22,665 bases of DNA from Rhodoplanes sp049284695 (GTDB taxonomy: Bacteria; Pseudomonadota; Alphaproteobacteria; Rhizobiales; Xanthobacteraceae): the NCBI GenBank assembly GCA_049284695.1, contig JBAPYK010000421.1, forward strand, positions 1 through 22,665, given 5' to 3'. Shown piece by piece: positions 1-6,971 of the stretch. The notes under the pieces are model-generated. The model was not told where the DNA came from. It searched no databases and saw only the letters and a program-made list of their open reading frames with translations. The translations under genes and the position numbers were made by a program. Position 1 is the stretch's first letter. The number at the start of each line of letters is the position of its first letter.

Positions 1-1
1 G

Positions 2-79
2 CCGCGCGACGTGCCGGCGCCGTCGATCGTGCCGCCGGCCGACGCCTGCGACGCCGGTCATCCAGTGTCGCCGCGATGA
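2..79 (+). CDS. 3' end of an unidentified gene cut by the window edge
   Basis: An open frame enters from the left edge and stops at TGA 77-79. It encodes about 25 residues, proline- and aspartate-rich, ending in HPVSPR. I suspect it is coding because about 21 of 25 third codon positions are G or C, the bias of the clear genes here; the other plus frames read as arginine-rich shadows. A second frame open to 126 is the main alternative. Too short to assign a function. Confidence 0.3.
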   Translation, partial: PRDVPAPSIVPPADACDAGHPVSPR

Positions 80-217
80 CCGTCGCCAGCCGACTGGTGG
101 ACGACCTAGCCGAGAGCGTTGGCTGAATGCGCGGGCGGTCCGGCCGATCGCGCCGGGTCATTGCGGGGCAGGGCCGAGCGGCGGCGGCCCTTTGCCTATC
201 GAGCGGCCGCGGCGGCT

Positions 218-226
218 TGCTATAGT
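218..226 (+). promoter_or_regulatory. Candidate extended -10 promoter element for the thioesterase gene
   Basis: The sequence TGCTATAGT combines an extended -10 TG with TATAGT (5 of 6 matches to TATAAT). It would start transcription near 233, about 20 nt before the ATG at 254. No good -35 lies at 17 nt spacing; a TTGCCT at 192-197 is too far away at 23 nt. Pattern match only. Confidence 0.3.
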
Positions 227-253
227 CGGCGGCGTCCATTGAGGGCTGCACGC

Positions 254-727
254 ATGCACGCACCGCCGATCCCGGCCGATCCTGATTTTGCCGCGCGCGT
301 CAGGGAAAGTTTCGCGCGGCAGGGCTTCATGGCGTTGCTCGGCGCGACGATCACCCGCGTCGAGCCGGGTCTGGTGGAGATCGAGGCGCCGTTCCGCGGC
401 GACCTCACGCAGCAGCACGGCTATTTCCATGCGGGCGTGACCAGCGCCCTTGCCGACACCGCCGGCGGCTATGCCGGCTACACGCTGTTTCCTGCCGACA
501 GTTCCGTGTTGACGGTGGAGTTCAAGATCAATCTGCTCGCGCCGGCGCAGGGCGACCGGCTGTCTGCGCGGGGCCGCGTCGTCAAATCCGGCCGCACGCT
601 GACGATATGCGCGCTCGACGTGTTTGCGCTTGACGGGGCGGGGGACGCGGGCGACGGCGCGAACCGCACGCTGTGTGCGTCGGGGCAGCAAACGCTGATC
701 TGCCTGCACGGCCGCGCCAACGCGTGA
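254..727 (+). CDS. PaaI-family hotdog-fold acyl-CoA thioesterase
   Basis: The 157-residue protein has the length and layout of a single hotdog domain of the PaaI/4-hydroxybenzoyl-CoA thioesterase type, which hydrolyses acyl- or aryl-CoA in the cytoplasm. The region around residues 53-72 (QQHGYFHAGVTSALADTAGG) is the family's central-helix motif, with His55 and Asp68 in the usual active-site positions. It is followed by the strand TVEFKINLLAPAQGDRL typical of these enzymes. I chose ATG 254 because GAGGG at 241-245 lies 8 nt upstream and the protein then begins at the domain; the same frame is open back to 119, but that extension is arginine-rich and unlike the family. It stands alone, convergent with the Fic gene. 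The substrate cannot be told from sequence. Confidence 0.85.
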   Translation: MHAPPIPADPDFAARVRESFARQGFMALLGATITRVEPGLVEIEAPFRGDLTQQHGYFHAGVTSALADTAGGYAGYTLFPADSSVLTVEFKINLLAPAQGDRLSARGRVVKSGRTLTICALDVFALDGAGDAGDGANRTLCASGQQTLICLHGRANA

Positions 728-783
728 GCGGCCAAGCGCAGATCGCGTGCATGGTCAAAACGGGAGTCAGTCAACGCGTGAGG

Positions 784-1509
784 TCAGCGCGGGCGCAGGA
801 ACTTCGGGTCCGCGTGCGCCTGAAGAAACGCGGCGAAGCGATGCTTGAGCCAAGGCATTTGGCAGCGCAACGCGAAACTACCCTTCCGTTTGCTGGTAAA
901 AAACGCTGACCAATTGAGATAGTCCTTGGCGTTGTCGACGGTCAGCGCAAAGGGCGGATGGCCCGCGCGCGCGAGGATGCAACTCATCACCAGCGCGCCG
1001 GTGCGGTGATTGCCTTCGATGAACAGCTCGGGCTCGGCCAAGATGCGAATGTAGACGCCGGCCGCGCGCAGCCAAGCCGACTCGCTGGCATGCAAGCCAT
1101 GCCATTCGATGACGTCGCGAATGCCGCCGTCCACATTGTCGAAAAAATGCTTATCGGTGGCGGTGAGATGCCGCGCGGCGTCCAACCGCACCTGCTCGTC
1201 TTGCCCGCACAACACCAAGGCGTTCAATTCCAGAAACAAGCGCAACTGGCCGAGCGCCAAGAGGTCGATGTTGCGTTCGACCAGGGCGTCAATGAAGGCA
1301 TAGCCGCTCATCATGTGATCGACCGCGTGGTTGTCCAACGGGTCGCACGGACTATTGAGATGCGCATTGATCGACGCGAAATGCGCCGCGACCTCGCGGA
1401 GCGACGCGTCGATCGCCCCGAGGTTGAGAATGGCTCCTCTCCGATCGGGTTGCGCGGAGAGGGCCGCCCCGCTTGTGCACGGAGCGGCGGTGGGGAGATC
1501 GCTCGCCAC
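784..1509 (-). CDS. Fic/Doc-fold protein with a substituted catalytic histidine
   Basis: The 241-residue protein carries a Fic core motif at 161-170, ELFIEGNHRT. The consensus HPFx(D/E)GN(G/K)R has its catalytic His at the first position; here it is Glu161, while Glu165, Gly166, Asn167 and Arg169 of the anion-binding nest are kept. Active Fic enzymes transfer AMP or other phosphate-containing groups to protein hydroxyls; without the His, classical AMPylation is doubtful. I see no clear (S/T)xxxE(G/N) inhibitory helix. The GTG start at 1509 lies 5 nt after the pstS stop on the same strand, suggesting translational coupling and placing it as last gene of the Pst operon; its Shine-Dalgarno is weak. 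No antitoxin-like partner is adjacent. The family call is fairly firm; the activity is unknown. Confidence 0.75.
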   Translation of the reverse strand: MASDLPTAAPCTSGAALSAQPDRRGAILNLGAIDASLREVAAHFASINAHLNSPCDPLDNHAVDHMMSGYAFIDALVERNIDLLALGQLRLFLELNALVLCGQDEQVRLDAARHLTATDKHFFDNVDGGIRDVIEWHGLHASESAWLRAAGVYIRILAEPELFIEGNHRTGALVMSCILARAGHPPFALTVDNAKDYLNWSAFFTSKRKGSFALRCQMPWLKHRFAAFLQAHADPKFLRPR

Positions 1510-1514
1510 TCTGA

Positions 1515-2573
1515 TTATTTTGCGACCGTGTCCAAGATCTGCCGGCCGAGCGCCACGACGTCGGCCGAAAGGGGAATATAGCCCAACTCGACGCCGTATT
1601 TTTGACCTTCCGCAAGCCCCCAGGCGACGAAATCGCGAAGGGCGACCGCCTTCGTCGGATCGCGGTAATGCCGGTAGAGAAACAGCCAGCTATAGGACAC
1701 GATGGGATAGGCGTTCGCCGCCGTCGGATCGATGACCGAACGCTCCAATTCGTTCACCTCGACGACCCGCGCCGACAGCGCGAGCTGCGCCGAGGCTTCG
1801 CTCGGGGTGACGAACTGCCCGGACTTGTTCTGCAGCGCAGCCATCGGCAAGCCTAGGCGCTTGGCGAAGCCGTATTCGACATAGCCGATCGCGCCTTCGC
1901 TGATCTTGATGCGCGCCGCGACGCCTTCGTTCCCCGGTGCGAGCATCGTCGAACCCGGCCAGGCGACGATCTTCCCCACGCCAAGGCCGCGGGCTCGCCA
2001 AGACGGGTCGGCGGCGGCAAGATGGCGAGTAAAGGCCGCCGTCGTGCCGCTCGAATCGAGCCGGGCGACGACGGCGATGTCACGATTGGGGAAGCGAACG
2101 CCGGGGTTTGCGGCCTGAATGCGCGGATCGTTCCAGCGCCGGATGGTCCCCGCGAAAATCTCCGGATACACATCGCGCGGCAGCCGGATCTCACCGGTCA
2201 CGCCGGGGATATTGTAGGCAAGCACGATTGTTCCCACCGTGGCGGGAATAGTGGCGACGCCGGCCTCGACCTTCGATGCGTCGCTCTCGCTCAGGTTTTC
2301 ATCGCTGCCGGCGAAATCGACGGTTTCCGCCAGGAAGCGCTTGATGCCCTCGCCCGAGCCGACGGCGCTATAGCTTATCGACACGTTTCGATGCGCCGCC
2401 TGGTAGACGTCGATCCACTTCTTGTAGAGCGGGGCGGGGAAGGTGGCGCCGGCGCCGCGCAACGAGATGGGGGCGGCGGTGCCCGCGCCCTGCGCCCAGC
2501 CCGCCGCGACCGGCAGACCAACCGATAGGGCGACAACGGCGGCAATCAATTTGCCAATAAACGCGGTGGTCAT
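1515..2573 (-). CDS. pstS: Second PstS-type phosphate-binding protein
   Basis: This 352-residue periplasmic protein binds inorganic phosphate for the Pst ABC importer. It has an N-terminal signal peptide (IGKLIAAVVALSVGLPVAAGWAQ, cleavage probably after residue 28). The phosphate-contact positions of the family are present: Thr44-Phe45 in GAGATFP, Ser73 in VGSGEGI, Asp91 in DFAGSD, and Arg171 with Ser175-Gly176-Thr177 in RLDSSGTT. The start is ATG 2573, where the signal peptide begins, 20 nt after pstB; the frame is open further upstream, but that part is antisense-like to nothing recognisable and overlaps pstB. The protein is clearly homologous to, but diverged from, the PstS encoded at the front of the operon, so pstCAB is bracketed by two receptors. 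It may differ in affinity or ligand preference; that is inference. Confidence 0.93.
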   Translation of the reverse strand: MTTAFIGKLIAAVVALSVGLPVAAGWAQGAGTAAPISLRGAGATFPAPLYKKWIDVYQAAHRNVSISYSAVGSGEGIKRFLAETVDFAGSDENLSESDASKVEAGVATIPATVGTIVLAYNIPGVTGEIRLPRDVYPEIFAGTIRRWNDPRIQAANPGVRFPNRDIAVVARLDSSGTTAAFTRHLAAADPSWRARGLGVGKIVAWPGSTMLAPGNEGVAARIKISEGAIGYVEYGFAKRLGLPMAALQNKSGQFVTPSEASAQLALSARVVEVNELERSVIDPTAANAYPIVSYSWLFLYRHYRDPTKAVALRDFVAWGLAEGQKYGVELGYIPLSADVVALGRQILDTVAK

Positions 2574-2593
2574 GGCGTGCGTCCAATCGGCGA

Positions 2594-3427
2594 TCAGGAA
2601 AACTTGCCGGAGATGTATTCTTTGGTGAGCTGTTCCCGCGGCTCGTTGAAGACCTGGTGGGTCGGTCCGATCTCGACGAGATAGCCGGTGCGCCCCCCTT
2701 TGGAGATGTCGACTGCAAAGAAGGCGGTGATGTCGGCGACGCGGGTCGCCTGCTGCATGTTGTGGGTCACCAGCGCGATCGTGTAGTCCTTCTTGAGCTC
2801 GAGCATGAGCTCTTCGATGCGCCGCGTCGCGATCGGATCGAGCGCGGAGCAGGGCTCGTCCATCAAAAGTACGATGGGCTCGGTTGCCACAGCGCGCGCG
2901 ATGCACAGCCGCTGCTGCTGACCGCCGGAGAGCGACAGTCCGCTCGCCTTCAGCTTGTCCTTCACCTCATCCCACAGCGCCGCGCGGCGCAGCGCATGCT
3001 CCACCCGCTGGGCGATATCGCCTTTGAAGCGGTTGAGGCGGAGACCGAACGCGACATTGTCGAAAACGCTCATCGCGAAGGGGTTCGGCTGCTGGAAGAC
3101 CATGCCGATGTAGCGCCGCACCACCACAGGATCGATATTCTTCCCGTAGATGTCCTGGCCGAGGAAATGGACGTCGCCCTCGAGACGGAAGCCGTCGATC
3201 AGGTCATTCATGCGGTTGAGGCTGCGCAGCACCGTGCTCTTGCCGCAGCCGGACGGCCCGATGAAGCCGGTGATCCTGCCCTTGTGAATCGGCACGTGGC
3301 TGTCGCGCACGGCGAGAAACGAGCCGTACAGGATTTTCTTGAGCTTGCAGTCCATGGCGAGCTCGGCGTCGCTCTGCATGGGTACCGCTTGGGGGAGCTC
3401 GGCGACGACGGCTTGAACGGCGCTCAT
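2594..3427 (-). CDS. pstB: Phosphate ABC transporter ATP-binding protein PstB
   Basis: The 277-residue cytoplasmic ATPase powers the Pst importer. It has Walker A GPSGCGKST (57-65), ABC signature LSGGQQQR, Walker B VLLMDEPCSALDP and the switch histidine in VTHNMQQA. RSLNRMNDL after Walker A and the NPFAMSVFDNV segment are typical of PstB. It is slightly longer than usual (about 250-260) owing to an N-terminal extension of roughly 25 residues. ATG 3427 has a strong AGGAGG immediately upstream, which overlaps the pstA stop codon. It lies 9 nt after pstA and 20 nt before the second pstS. Confidence 0.97.
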   Translation of the reverse strand: MSAVQAVVAELPQAVPMQSDAELAMDCKLKKILYGSFLAVRDSHVPIHKGRITGFIGPSGCGKSTVLRSLNRMNDLIDGFRLEGDVHFLGQDIYGKNIDPVVVRRYIGMVFQQPNPFAMSVFDNVAFGLRLNRFKGDIAQRVEHALRRAALWDEVKDKLKASGLSLSGGQQQRLCIARAVATEPIVLLMDEPCSALDPIATRRIEELMLELKKDYTIALVTHNMQQATRVADITAFFAVDISKGGRTGYLVEIGPTHQVFNEPREQLTKEYISGKFS

Positions 3428-3436
3428 GGATTCCTC

Positions 3437-4333
3437 CTAGTACTTCGGTCGCCCGAGCAGGCGGCTGGCGACATTGAACACCAGAACGATGAGGACGAGG
3501 ACCAGCGACGCCGCCCAGGCAAGCTGGATCTGGTTCTCGAACGGCATGCTGGAGAAGTTGTAGATCAGGATCGACAGCGAGGCGGTCGGCTCGTTCAGTT
3601 GGCTCAGCCAGTAATTGCTGAACAGCGCCGTGAACAGGAGCGGCGCGGACTCGCCTGCGACGCGGGCCACTCCGAGCATGACGCCGGTGAGAATCCCCGC
3701 CAATGCCGTTGGGAGCACGACCTTCCAGATCATCTGGGTCCGCGTGCAGCCCATCCCGAGCGCCGCGTCCTTCATTTTCCGCGGCACCATCTTCAGCGCC
3801 TCTTCGGACGTCAGCACCACGGTCGGCAGCATCAGGATCGCAAGCGCAATGCCGCCGGCGGTCGCCGAATAGGTCCCCATCGCAAGCACCACCACCGCGT
3901 AGACGAACACGCCGGCGAGGATAGAGGGAAAGCCGGTCAGGACCTTCGCCAGGAATCGCGACGTTCGGCCGAGCTTGGTGTTGGGCCCGATCTCGGACAG
4001 GTAGATGGCGGCGAACACGCCGATCGGGATGCTGATCGCCGACGCAATCCCAACCATGACCAGCGTGCCGACGATCGCATTGCCGAAGCCGCCGCCGAGC
4101 TCAAAGCCGGCCGGCGGCAGCTCGGTAAAGAGTTCGAGCGACAGCCGCGACCCGCCTTCGACGATCAGCATGTAGAGGACGGAGAAGAGCGGAATGCTCG
4201 CCAGAATCGCCACGATCCATGCGCCGATCGTCAGCAGCACGTTGGTCAGCGCCCGGCCCTCGGACCACGAGTGGGAGAGATTGGGCGGTTTGCCGGTTGC
4301 GATCGACAGGTCCGGATACGCTTGATCGGTCAT
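3437..4333 (-). CDS. pstA: Phosphate ABC transporter permease PstA
   Basis: The 298-residue inner-membrane permease has about six hydrophobic segments, starting with NVLLTIGAWIVAILASIPLF near residues 31-50. The cytoplasmic coupling loop that contacts PstB is visible as DAALGMGCTRTQMIWKVVLPTALAGI, the EAA-type motif of binding-protein-dependent permeases, followed by the PstA-typical GVARVAGESAPLLFTA. It forms the translocation channel with PstC. Its ATG overlaps the pstC stop in an ATGA arrangement (4330-4333), so the two subunits are translationally coupled. Confidence 0.96.
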   Translation of the reverse strand: MTDQAYPDLSIATGKPPNLSHSWSEGRALTNVLLTIGAWIVAILASIPLFSVLYMLIVEGGSRLSLELFTELPPAGFELGGGFGNAIVGTLVMVGIASAISIPIGVFAAIYLSEIGPNTKLGRTSRFLAKVLTGFPSILAGVFVYAVVVLAMGTYSATAGGIALAILMLPTVVLTSEEALKMVPRKMKDAALGMGCTRTQMIWKVVLPTALAGILTGVMLGVARVAGESAPLLFTALFSNYWLSQLNEPTASLSILIYNFSSMPFENQIQLAWAASLVLVLIVLVFNVASRLLGRPKY

Positions 4334-5307
4334 GCCTTGCCTGAGATTCTGCGCTGGGTGACGGTCAGAAGGCCGATGCCGGCGATATTCACCAACAGCG
4401 TGATGGCGAGGAGGACGAGGGCTGCATACATCAGCGCTTCGACCTCCGCCGGACCCGCCTCGGGGAAATGCGAGGCGAGCAACGCCGCAAGGGTCTCGGC
4501 CGGAGCGAACAGCGACAGCGTGACCTGGTTTGAATTGCCGATCAGCATCGCGAGCGCCATCGTCTCGCCGAGCGCGCGGCCGAAGCCGAGCACCATGGCG
4601 CTGAAGATTCCGCCCGCGGCCGTCGGCACCATCACCTTGAGGATCACCTCCCAGCGGGTCGCCCCCATCCCATACGCTGCTTCCTTGGTGCGGTAGGGAA
4701 CGGAGTTGATGGCGTCCTGCGAGATGGCGGCGACGGTCGGCAGGATCATGATCGCCAGCACGATGGCGGCCGGGAGCAGGCCGGGGCCGCTCAACGAGGT
4801 TCCGAAGAACGGGATGAAGCCGAGATGCTCATTGAGCCAATTCGCGGCCGGCCGGATGGCCGGGATAACGATGAAAATTCCCCACAGGCCGAACACGACG
4901 CTCGGAATGGCGGCGAGCATTTCGATGACGAGGCGGAACACGAAGGCAAGCCGCTTGTCGAGGAAATCCTGCGTCAGGAAAATCGCGACGGTGAGGCCGA
5001 AAAAGCCTCCGATCAACAAGGCGAGCAGCGAGCTGTAAAGCGTGCCCCAGATGCCCGGCAGGATTCCGAATTTCTTTTCCTGCACGTTCCAGCTGGTGCT
5101 GATCAGGAAATCGAAATTGTATTCTCGGATGGCCGGCAGCGCCTGTCCGCCGATCTTCCAAACGATATAGGCCACGAGGACGATCAGAAGACTGGCCGCG
5201 ACGAGCGCAAGCGCCCGGAAGGTGCGGTCGACGAAGTATTCACCCCCGCTCGGGGCCTGACTGACCGCGCCTGCGGACCCAGCGAGTGCGAACGGATGAC
5301 TTGACAT
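4330..5307 (-). CDS. pstC: Phosphate ABC transporter permease PstC
   Basis: The 325-residue partner permease of PstA has hydrophobic segments beginning ALVAASLLIVLVAYIVWKIGG and the coupling loop EAAYGMGATRWEVILKVMVPTA followed by GFGRALGETMALAMLIGN, as expected for PstC. I chose ATG 5307 (protein starts MSSHPFALAG). An in-frame GTG at 5337 would add ten residues, but it lies within a predicted RNA hairpin and has no Shine-Dalgarno. The ATG's own ribosome-binding site is also weak, so the exact start is uncertain. The gene follows pstS1 after a 70-nt gap and overlaps pstA by 4 nt. Confidence 0.95.
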   Translation of the reverse strand: MSSHPFALAGSAGAVSQAPSGGEYFVDRTFRALALVAASLLIVLVAYIVWKIGGQALPAIREYNFDFLISTSWNVQEKKFGILPGIWGTLYSSLLALLIGGFFGLTVAIFLTQDFLDKRLAFVFRLVIEMLAAIPSVVFGLWGIFIVIPAIRPAANWLNEHLGFIPFFGTSLSGPGLLPAAIVLAIMILPTVAAISQDAINSVPYRTKEAAYGMGATRWEVILKVMVPTAAGGIFSAMVLGFGRALGETMALAMLIGNSNQVTLSLFAPAETLAALLASHFPEAGPAEVEALMYAALVLLAITLLVNIAGIGLLTVTQRRISGKA

Positions 5308-5326
5308 CAAATTGCCCGAAGAGTCG

Positions 5327-5349
5327 GCCTCACGCACACGGCGTCAGGC
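5327..5349 (-). repeat. Intercistronic stem-loop between pstS1 and pstC
   Basis: On the minus (message) strand, GCCTGACGC and GCGTGAGGC form a 9-bp stem with one central G-G mismatch around the 5-nt loop CGTGT. No T-run follows, so it is not a normal terminator. Such hairpins after the binding-protein gene of ABC operons often protect the upstream mRNA from 3' decay or damp expression of the permease genes, giving more receptor than channel. The structure is visible; the role here is inferred. Confidence 0.5.
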
Positions 5350-5377
5350 GCATGTTCCGCAAGGTTTCCGCCCGGCT

Positions 5378-6433
5378 TCATTTGATCTCGGCGGCGGCCG
5401 CCTTGATCCTTTCGACCACGTTGGCGGGCAGCGGGATGTAGCCCATGCTGTCGGCGATGGCCTGACCTTTGGTCGCGCAATATTCGACGAGCTGGCGCAA
5501 CACCGCCGCCTTCTTGTCGTCCTGGTCCTTGTAGAACAAGAGCCAGGTGAAAGTGGCGATCGGGTAGGCCTCCGCGCCCTCCGGATCCTCGATCCAGCCG
5601 CGCAGGTCGGGCCCAAGCTGGGCGGCGGCGAGCGTCGCCGCGCCCGACTTGGCGCTCGGCTCGACGTAATTGCCGGCCTTGTTCTGCAGCGCCGCGGATT
5701 GGGTTTTGGTCAGTTTAGCGTAGCCATACTCGATATAACCGAGCGCTCCGGGCGTTTGCTTGATCGTCGCGGTCACGCCGTCATTCTTCGGCGCGCCGAC
5801 GATCTTGTCGCTTTTCGGCCACTCGACCGTGGTGCCGGATCCGACCTGCTTCGCGAATTCCGGGCTGATTGCGGAAAGATGCTTGGTGAACACGAAAGTC
5901 GTGCCGCTCGAATCGGAGCGCCGGACCACGGTGATGGGAAGGTCCGGCAGTTTCAGATTTGGGTTTGCCGCAACGATCTTGGGATCGTTCCAGCGCGTGA
6001 TCTTGCCGAGAAAGATTTCCGGATAGACGTCGCGTGGCAGCTTCAGGCCGGTGGGGTTGCCCGGCAGGTTATAGGCGATGACGATCTCGCCGGCGGTGAT
6101 CGGGATCAGAACGACGCCGCCTTCGACTTTGGCCATTTCCTCATCGGTCATCGCCGCGTCGCTGCCGGCGAAGTCCACCGTGTGATTGATGAAGTCCTGG
6201 ATGCCGGCGCCGCTGCCCTTGGCTTGGTAGTCGACGATGACGCCGGGGGTTTCTTTGCTGAACTGCTTGAACCAGGTTGAATAGATCGGGAAGGGGAAGC
6301 TCGCGCCGGACCCGATCAGGCGCTGGTCCTGCGCTCGCGCGTCTTGCGCGGCGAGCGCGAGCACGGTGACGGCCGCGCAGATCGCGGCAAAAAATGGCAC
6401 GCGAGCAAAAATGTTCATAGCGGTCGTTTCCAT
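5378..6433 (-). CDS. pstS: Primary phosphate-binding protein PstS, first gene of the Pst operon
   Basis: The 351-residue periplasmic receptor has a signal peptide ending near DARAQ-DQ. Phosphate-site positions are visible: Ser45-Phe46 in GSGASFP (Ser in place of the more common Thr), Ser74 in KGSGAGI, Asp92 in DFAGSD, and Arg172 with Ser176-Gly177-Thr178 in RRSDSSGTT. The blocks YNLPGNPTGLKLPRDVYPEIFLGKI and TFTWLLFYKD are standard for PstS. Two starts are possible: ATG 6433 and, five codons in, ATG 6418 (MNIFARV), which has GGAA about 10 nt upstream and gives a more typical signal peptide. It is the promoter-proximal gene, with a Pho box about 185 nt upstream, so induction by PhoB in phosphate starvation is expected. 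Confidence 0.95.
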   Translation of the reverse strand: METTAMNIFARVPFFAAICAAVTVLALAAQDARAQDQRLIGSGASFPFPIYSTWFKQFSKETPGVIVDYQAKGSGAGIQDFINHTVDFAGSDAAMTDEEMAKVEGGVVLIPITAGEIVIAYNLPGNPTGLKLPRDVYPEIFLGKITRWNDPKIVAANPNLKLPDLPITVVRRSDSSGTTFVFTKHLSAISPEFAKQVGSGTTVEWPKSDKIVGAPKNDGVTATIKQTPGALGYIEYGYAKLTKTQSAALQNKAGNYVEPSAKSGAATLAAAQLGPDLRGWIEDPEGAEAYPIATFTWLLFYKDQDDKKAAVLRQLVEYCATKGQAIADSMGYIPLPANVVERIKAAAAEIK

Positions 6434-6547
6434 TCTGGCTGAAGCCCAGAGGGCCGTTGCATCGGTTAGGCGCTAGTTCCGGCGTCGTCGACGCATGGTC
6501 GACCTACGCAGCGGTTAGGTTGATCGATCGCAAAAGGCCAGCGGCCA

Positions 6548-6572
6548 GCTGATTGACCGTCCGTCAAACAGC
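6548..6572. repeat. Near-perfect inverted repeat in the pst leader
   Basis: GCTGATTGAC (6548-6557) and GTCAAACAGC (6563-6572) pair at nine of ten positions around the 5-nt spacer CGTCC. It lies between the Pho box and pstS1, so it would be in the 5' untranslated RNA, or could be a protein-binding dyad containing TTGAC-N5-GTCAA. No assignment to a regulator is possible from sequence. Confidence 0.45.
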
Positions 6573-6598
6573 ACTGGTCAGCCGAGGACCGGCCAGTG
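6572..6598. repeat. Second hairpin in the pst leader
   Basis: CACTGG (6572-6577) and CCAGTG (6593-6598) are perfect complements and enclose a shorter possible GGTC/GACC pairing. It abuts the preceding inverted repeat, sharing one base, so the leader downstream of the Pho box may fold into two adjacent stems. Confidence 0.4.
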
Positions 6599-6618
6599 AT
6601 AGAACTACCGCAGAATAT

Positions 6619-6636
6619 GTGACAGTTAGGTGACAT
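6619..6636 (-). promoter_or_regulatory. Pho box (PhoB-binding site) upstream of the pst operon
   Basis: Read on the minus strand the sequence is ATGTCACCTAACTGTCAC: two 7-bp half-sites, ATGTCAC and CTGTCAC, separated by CTAA. This is the exact 7-4-7 layout of the PhoB box, with 13 of 14 half-site bases matching CTGTCAC. PhoB sites replace the -35 element, so the -10 should lie near 6600-6610 on the minus strand; only a weak TATCAC-like sequence is visible there. It predicts PhoR/PhoB control of pstS1-pstCAB-pstS2-fic. Confidence 0.8.
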
Positions 6637-6971
6637 CGCGTCCCTTGTTATCGGCGTCGTTCGTCTCCGCCGATCTTTGCCATGGGGAAATCAAGCGGCC
6701 GTGCCAATGCTTGGCCTAAAGCCTCCGGTCGGACGGTCGGTATGGGTCACATAAAAATGAAGTCGCTTGGGAAGGTTTCGAAAAATACTGGACCGTATCC
6801 TTTGGGCGGGCATTCGCAGAGATGCAACCAAAACTCATGTAAACGACCTTATTCTTCCACACGGTTCAGCCCCTTTTAATAGCGCAAAAGAAAACCTCCT
6901 TTTCGGCGGAACATTTCCCTGTCCATAGGGCCGGAGCGGGTCGGAATGGCAGGCCCTCCGGGATAAATTCC
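6637..6971. other. Intergenic region without a convincing gene
   Basis: This 335-bp stretch between the Pho box and the metal-transporter gene has lower GC content than its surroundings. A 65-codon open frame (6682-6879) has no family resemblance and a codon pattern unlike the flanking genes, so I do not call it. It holds the candidate terminator described separately and an AGGGCC/GGCCCT inverted repeat (6927-6957). Confidence 0.5.
6885..6909 (-). terminator. Weak candidate terminator for the metal-transporter gene
   Basis: On the minus strand, CCGCC and GGAGG (one mismatch) flank the loop GAAAA, followed directly by TTTTCTTTT. It lies about 63 nt past the stop of the minus-strand transporter gene, a sensible place for a terminator, but the stem is short and imperfect. 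Confidence 0.3.

Noticed and set aside
784..1509. Fic gene as part of a toxin-antitoxin pair
   Set aside because: No small antitoxin-like gene is next to it; it follows pstS2 directly and lacks the catalytic His.
2657..4696. 679-codon plus-strand frame opposite pstB, pstA and part of pstC
   Set aside because: Shadow of the pst genes; low-complexity Arg/Asp/His composition and no family motif.
5312..6280. Plus-strand frame opposite pstS1
   Set aside because: Antisense to a clear PstS gene, and without recognisable domains.
6682..6879. 65-codon plus-strand frame in the pst/metal-transporter gap
   Set aside because: Lys/Gly/Ser-rich, no family resemblance, no good ribosome-binding site and unlike local codon use.
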